Of a stretch of DNA of 64,000 bases, positions 61,701 through 64,000 are shown one piece after another. Both the position numbers and the translations under genes were made by a program. Location of the stretch: contig NZ_JACJSF010000027.1 of NCBI RefSeq assembly GCF_014698035.1, positions 1 through 64,000 of the forward strand, given 5' to 3'. Source of the DNA: Desmonostoc muscorum FACHB-395 (GTDB taxonomy: Bacteria > Cyanobacteriota > Cyanobacteriia > Cyanobacteriales > Nostocaceae). A model generated the notes under the pieces. That model did no database searches, was not told where the DNA came from, and worked only from the letters and a program-made list of their open reading frames with translations. Position 1 is the stretch's first letter; every line of letters begins with the position of its first letter.

Positions 61701-63927
61701 CTTTGTAGATCGCCCCGGTGGTACTTCCACCTCCAGCACCACAGTTAGCAACGTCTCTGGTTTTCCTACTCTTTCTGATAGTCCTGGTTTGATTGACCCC
61801 ACCAACTCGGCTTTTACTAGCAGTCGCAAGCCGTTAGTTGGTGAATTTACTTTCAAGGGTGAAACTGTTTATATAATTGGCAACCACTTCAATTCTAAAG
61901 GTGGCGACCAACCATTATTTGGCGTGAATCAACCGCCAACTCTCACCAGCGAAGTCCAGCGTCAGCAACAAGCTACCTTGGTGAAAAATTTTGTCCAAAG
62001 TATTTTAGCGATCAACCCTAATGCCAATGTAGTAGTAGCGGGTGACTTGAATGACTTTGAGTTCTCCAACCCAGTCACCACTCTAGAAAGCGCTGGACTG
62101 ACTTCCTTAATTGAAACTCTGCCTGCAAACGAGCGTTATACCTACAACTTTGAAGGCAATGCCCAAACACTCGACCACCTTTTAGTTAGTAGCAACTTGC
62201 TTGGCAAGCTAGATGCCTATGATGTCGTTCACGTCAACTCAGAGTTTGCCGATCAAGATAGCGATCACGACCCTAGTGTGGCTCGATTTAATTTAAATGA
62301 TGCTCCTACAGCGATCGCATTGAGTGCTACAAATGTCAATGAAAATGTGGCTGCCAATACTGTAATTGGTACATTTAGTACTACAGACCCGGACACTGGC
62401 AACACTTTCACTTACAGCTTAGTTTCTGGAACTGGTGATGCTGATAATGCTGCTTTTGCGATCGCAGACAACACCTTAAAAATCAACGCTTCCCCAGACT
62501 TTGAAACCAAATCTGCTTACAGCATTCGGGTACGCAGCACCGATAATGGTGGACTTTTCTTTGACAAGGTGTTAGCTATCCAAGTTAACGATGTCAACGA
62601 AGCACCTACAGCCGTAGTTGATCCAATCAACGTTGCCGAAGACGCAACTACACTTAATCTCCGTAGTATTTTACTGAGTAACGATACTGACCCTGATGCT
62701 GGAGACACTAAAAACATCATTGCTGTTAACACTACAGGCACAAAAGGGACAGTCACCTTTAACCCAATCACACAAAACCTGACTTACACAGCCTCCAGTT
62801 TTAACTCTCTACCCCAAGGGCAGACTGCAACTGATAGTTTTAGCTATGCGATCGCAGACAGTAAAGGTTTACAATCTACGGCGATCGTTAACGTCAGCGT
62901 CACTGGTGTTAACGATGCTCCGACAGTAGTGCAACCCCTTGAAGACAGAATCATCTCCACAAGCAAGCTTTTCTCTTTCAACGTCGGTGACAAATTTACT
63001 GACATCGATCAAGGCGACACCCTTACCTACACTGCTACGGGTTTACCCACTGGATCTGATATCGCTAACACGGGTCTGATATTCGGCAATATCTCCCAAG
63101 CTGGCATTTTTGCCGTCACTGTTACCGCTGCTGATGGCAAAGGTGGCAGTGTTAGCGATACCTTTGACCTGACTGTTGCCAATAACAAGGCGACATCTAG
63201 CAACGACATTATCTTTATCGACCAACTTGTTGGTGTGAGCGTATTCAATGCTCTAGGTGGCAACGATCGCATCATCGGCACTGATGCTAATGAAACACTC
63301 AGTGGTGGAGCAGGCAATGATTACATTGATGCCAAGGGCGGTAATGACTCCCTCTTGGGGAACGATGGCATTGATACACTTTTAGGTGGGGCAGGTAATG
63401 ACATCCTCGAAGGTGGAGCAGCTGATGACATCCTTCTAGGTGAACTTGACAATGACACACTTCTTGGTGGAGGAGGCAATGATAGCCTCGAAGGTGGAGC
63501 AGGTAATGATAATCTCAATGGTGGAGCAGATAATGACACCCTTCTAGGTGGACTTGGCAATGACATCCTGGCTGGTGGTGGTGGCAATGACCACCTGATT
63601 GGTTGGGGAGGTGGTACAAACGAAATTGACCAACTCAACGGCGCTCAAAGTGCAGATACTTACATTTTGGGTGATGCTAGTTCAGTTTTCTATGCCAAAT
63701 CTGGCAATGGTGACTACGCCGATATTGTTAACTTCAAAGCAAGCGATCGGATTCAGCTTAAAGGATCTGCTGACAATTACTTCTTGGGGTCAGCACCAGT
63801 ATCTGGATTTAGTAGTTCATCTGTGGGCATTTTCGCCAATAATGGGACGCAATTAGAATTAATTGCGGTTGTGGAAAGTGGATTAAACCGCAATTTGGCA
63901 ACAGATACTCGGTTCGTATTTGTCTAA
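55732..63927 (+). CDS. Giant secreted RTX protein with nuclease and PhoX-like domains
   Basis: A 2731-residue protein without a signal peptide, ending in glycine/aspartate RTX repeats (GGAGNDxLxGG, ~2510-2625), so probably exported by a type I system not in this window. Domains in order: N-terminal beta domain; Calx-beta ~205-320; phytase-like/SdiA-regulated-type propeller ~324-620 (VRIGRYDLPEP, EGLTYVGDGKFVLIEE); cadherin-like ~617-723; lamin-tail ~725-900; Calx-beta ~902-1018; Calx-beta split around a DUF839/PhoX-like domain (~1075-1547; RFCSADLPSVTAYYN, SRPEDGAWNP, GGNMFDNITPD); EEP nuclease ~1883-2183 (TFNVENL, GNHFNSKGGD, AGDLNDFEF, DSDHDPSVARF); cadherin-like; VCBS-type; He_PIG; RTX. 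The nuclease plus phosphatase combination suggests phosphate recovery from extracellular DNA. No Pho box was recognised upstream. Confidence 0.88.
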   Translation: MALTQGDIAFISFNADEDGWSIVTFVDIDPNTTIYFTDNEATSTTAFNTGESYFQWTSGSSTINAGTVIRFTGVDVATLAASVGTLSRATVSGSSNYGLSASGDVIYAFLGSSASAPTTILTAVSSGDVVTPGDPIANAGLTVGVNAIVLRTSADYGEYSGSRTGQSSFANYKSSVFNVNNWTVDQTDGNYTTTAPNTTNFAIAASTPTVTIAAQDANAAEAGSDPGIFRISRTGSTTDALTVNYNVATGAGQATSADYTPTLTGTAIIAAGESFVDVTITPVDDPTVEGTETVTLNLNSSVNYTLGATATATVAIADNDTAVSSIDLSTYVRIGRYDLPEPTRTTPPTNSLLAQEVSAVTYNKDTDTLFVVGDGGRAIVQVSKTGQLIDSMTLASGSSPQGTEFYDTEGLTYVGDGKFVLIEERDRQANLFTYTPGTTLSRSNVQTVKLGTTVGNIGIEGISYDPQTGGFIAVKEITPEGIFQTNIDFAAGTASNGSPTTVNSTNLFDPALAGLADFADVFALSNLSALNGQPDSSRLLILSQESGKIVNIDRTGNISSSLTIVSDAGNPLSVVDQGNEGITVDKNGLIYVVNENGGGDIDHPQLWVYAPSSFTYTNQAPVAVSLANTVTSLSESTSTATPFKVGNIIVSDDALETNTLSLTGADANSFEITDNALFLKAGTTLDFETKTSYNVSVNVNDTTVGNNPDATTAFSLSVTDVNENPTTSSIFITEVAPWSSGNSPVAADWFELTNKGLSAVDITGWKIDDNSNSFAASVALSGITTIGAGESVIFLEGATVNPTFLSNWFGANPPAGLKIGNYSGAGVGLGAGGDAVNIYNSTGALQANVVFGASPAAAPFATFDNAALSNNATIATLSAVGVNGAFVAVNSNVEIGSPGTIVSSLPTIAIAAQDANAAEAGNDPGTFRISRTGITTNALTLNYTIATGAGQATSADYTPTLTGTATIAAGQSFVDITITPVDDTTVEGTETVTLALNSSANYTLGTATTATVAITDNDAAFNFSNANYSVIEGNTPGFTTNATVRVTRTGSTTDTNTVQLQLTDGTAKGSAAAPIQDTTKGPSSSATPYIIPATSGSGVSLTSILSVGDSIGGYKMAGIPDGLGAFDNGNGTFTLLMSHEISNTLGVTRAHGGKGAFVSSWVINKSDLSVVNGGDLIKNVYNWNTATQSSNTTTSTIDFSRFCSADLPSVTAYYNAATGLGSQERIFMHGEEGGATGYQLATIATGANKGNSYVLGKFNLSTNASGLTGVGGWENALANPLAQDKTIVIGNNDGGTGIMSQAVAVYVGTKTNTGSEIDKAGLTNGTLKFVNVTGNTAEIANTTTRATNITNGAAFTLSGTASTAFSRPEDGAWNPLNPSQYFFATTDRIDQVSDGVGTQVGRSRLWRLNFTDITNPDAGGTIDLLLDGTEGGNMFDNITPDKFGNILLQEDVGGAAHNGKIWQYNIATDTLKLLAKHDPARFGDIGVSATAPFTNDEESSGIIDAQDILGPGWFLLDTQAHYSIPGELVEGGQLQALFNPDTYKAYQADYNNTPITVTFNPGETFKDVQIPVAGDTNVESNETVNLTLANPSAGTVLGTTQPNAVLTIQNDDAIRIHDIQGAGHISALRGQTVSNVAGIVTATASNGFYLQDPNPDSDVRTSEGIFVFTSAAPTVSVGDSILVSGTVTEFRPGNNATNLTVTEITTPTIVTVSTGNALPTATILGNGGRAIPTTVIDNDTTGNIETGTTTFDPAQDGIDFYESLEGMRVQVNNPVSTSPTGNFGTSQEIWVLADNGANATGRTVRGGSLISASDFNPERIQIDDLNNALVLPEINVGTQLSTVTGVVNYDFSNYEVLVSAAPTVVQNSTLQKEVTNLTPTTDQLTVATFNVENLDPSDGATKFNNLASRIVNNLKSPDIISLEEIQDNNGATNNGVVDASTTFQTLINAIAAAGGPTYQYRQIDPVNGTNGGEPGGNIRVGFLFNPARVNFVDRPGGTSTSSTTVSNVSGFPTLSDSPGLIDPTNSAFTSSRKPLVGEFTFKGETVYIIGNHFNSKGGDQPLFGVNQPPTLTSEVQRQQQATLVKNFVQSILAINPNANVVVAGDLNDFEFSNPVTTLESAGLTSLIETLPANERYTYNFEGNAQTLDHLLVSSNLLGKLDAYDVVHVNSEFADQDSDHDPSVARFNLNDAPTAIALSATNVNENVAANTVIGTFSTTDPDTGNTFTYSLVSGTGDADNAAFAIADNTLKINASPDFETKSAYSIRVRSTDNGGLFFDKVLAIQVNDVNEAPTAVVDPINVAEDATTLNLRSILLSNDTDPDAGDTKNIIAVNTTGTKGTVTFNPITQNLTYTASSFNSLPQGQTATDSFSYAIADSKGLQSTAIVNVSVTGVNDAPTVVQPLEDRIISTSKLFSFNVGDKFTDIDQGDTLTYTATGLPTGSDIANTGLIFGNISQAGIFAVTVTAADGKGGSVSDTFDLTVANNKATSSNDIIFIDQLVGVSVFNALGGNDRIIGTDANETLSGGAGNDYIDAKGGNDSLLGNDGIDTLLGGAGNDILEGGAADDILLGELDNDTLLGGGGNDSLEGGAGNDNLNGGADNDTLLGGLGNDILAGGGGNDHLIGWGGGTNEIDQLNGAQSADTYILGDASSVFYAKSGNGDYADIVNFKASDRIQLKGSADNYFLGSAPVSGFSSSSVGIFANNGTQLELIAVVESGLNRNLATDTRFVFV
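56365..56690 (+). repeat. Calx-beta coding repeat, copy 1 (see 58459-58785)
   Basis: The two Calx-beta segments are close to identical over ~300 bp at the DNA level (GCAGCCCAAGATGCCAA... in both), 2094 bp apart, exactly 698 codons. Recombination between them would delete the phytase-like and lamin-tail domains in frame. Confidence 0.85.
58459..58785 (+). repeat. Calx-beta coding repeat, copy 2
   Basis: Near-identical to 56365-56690; differences are scattered, mostly single bases, so the duplication looks recent or kept uniform by gene conversion. Confidence 0.85.
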
Positions 63928-64000
63928 GTCTACTTTTTCTAAGATAAAAAGGTGCGTTATGCCTCAATACAGTTCAGTTAAGCATCTCTTTCTTCTCTCT

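Noticed and set aside
63321..63638. Proline/serine-rich protein on the minus strand
   Set aside because: It is the antisense of the RTX Gly-Asp repeats.
1..64000. tRNA or rRNA genes
   Set aside because: No cloverleaf-like pattern with a T-loop motif and acceptor pairing was found on reading the intergenic regions; a dedicated tRNA scan was not possible.

Overview
The window reads as chromosome of a filamentous, probably heterocyst-forming cyanobacterium of the Nostoc/Anabaena type. This rests on: dense GCGATCGC (HIP1) octamers; many 7-bp tandem repeat tracts (AATGACA, AAAATCC, AATTCGT, CCCAATT, GGGGAAA, ACTCATT) typical of these genomes; Mg-chelatase ChlH; several eukaryote-like Ser/Thr kinases; a glycine-tailed RRM protein with a cold-type leader; and many small toxin-antitoxin genes. 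Assignments come from motif reading alone; no database search was possible.

Layout. 1-2.8 kb: a decayed VapBC-type pair and two paralogous proteins sharing a ~100-residue N-terminal domain. 2.9-6.3 kb: endonuclease V and two FHA proteins, the second fused to an FAD-type oxidoreductase. 6.3-11.5 kb: a repeat island, a candidate sRNA with its own terminator, then chlH. 11.6-16.3 kb: accessory island with a broken nuclease-NTPase gene (restriction-type PD-(D/E)XK domain plus P-loop ATPase, split by one in-frame TAG), an intact HicAB module and an orphan antitoxin-like gene. 16.3-27.4 kb: a DUF1338/aminotransferase pair, three Ser/Thr kinase genes (one with an altered DFG motif, one fused to GUN4, one overlapping bioD), a truncated VapBC, an M20 amidohydrolase and UppP. 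28-39 kb: housekeeping and signalling genes (PRPP synthetase, a 1211-residue hybrid histidine kinase, stress proteins, RsmI, PfkB kinase, CysQ, RRM protein). 39.5-46.4 kb: a HEAT protein, a 2x[4Fe-4S] ferredoxin and an AprA-like flavoprotein, the last two separated by a RAYT/REP unit and accessory genes, then Mrp. 46.9-53.2 kb: an exported formylglycine-generating enzyme, an exported arylsulfatase, a BASS-family transporter, and a sugar-kinase-like phosphotransferase with a DOMON-like protein. 53.6-63.9 kb: a protein ending in two Tudor/chromo-barrel-like domains, and a 2731-residue RTX protein.

How genes may work together. FGE and sulfatase form an enzyme and substrate pair for organosulfate scavenging. 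The giant RTX protein carries an endonuclease/exonuclease/phosphatase domain and a PhoX-like (DUF839) domain on one chain, which suggests phosphate recovery from extracellular DNA. The PhoX-like domain sits inside a split Calx-beta domain. The most unusual non-coding features are the candidate sRNA before chlH, the SD-sequestering hairpin before the RRM gene, a five-unit 42-bp hairpin array between two kinase genes, and several unlabelled MITE-like families.
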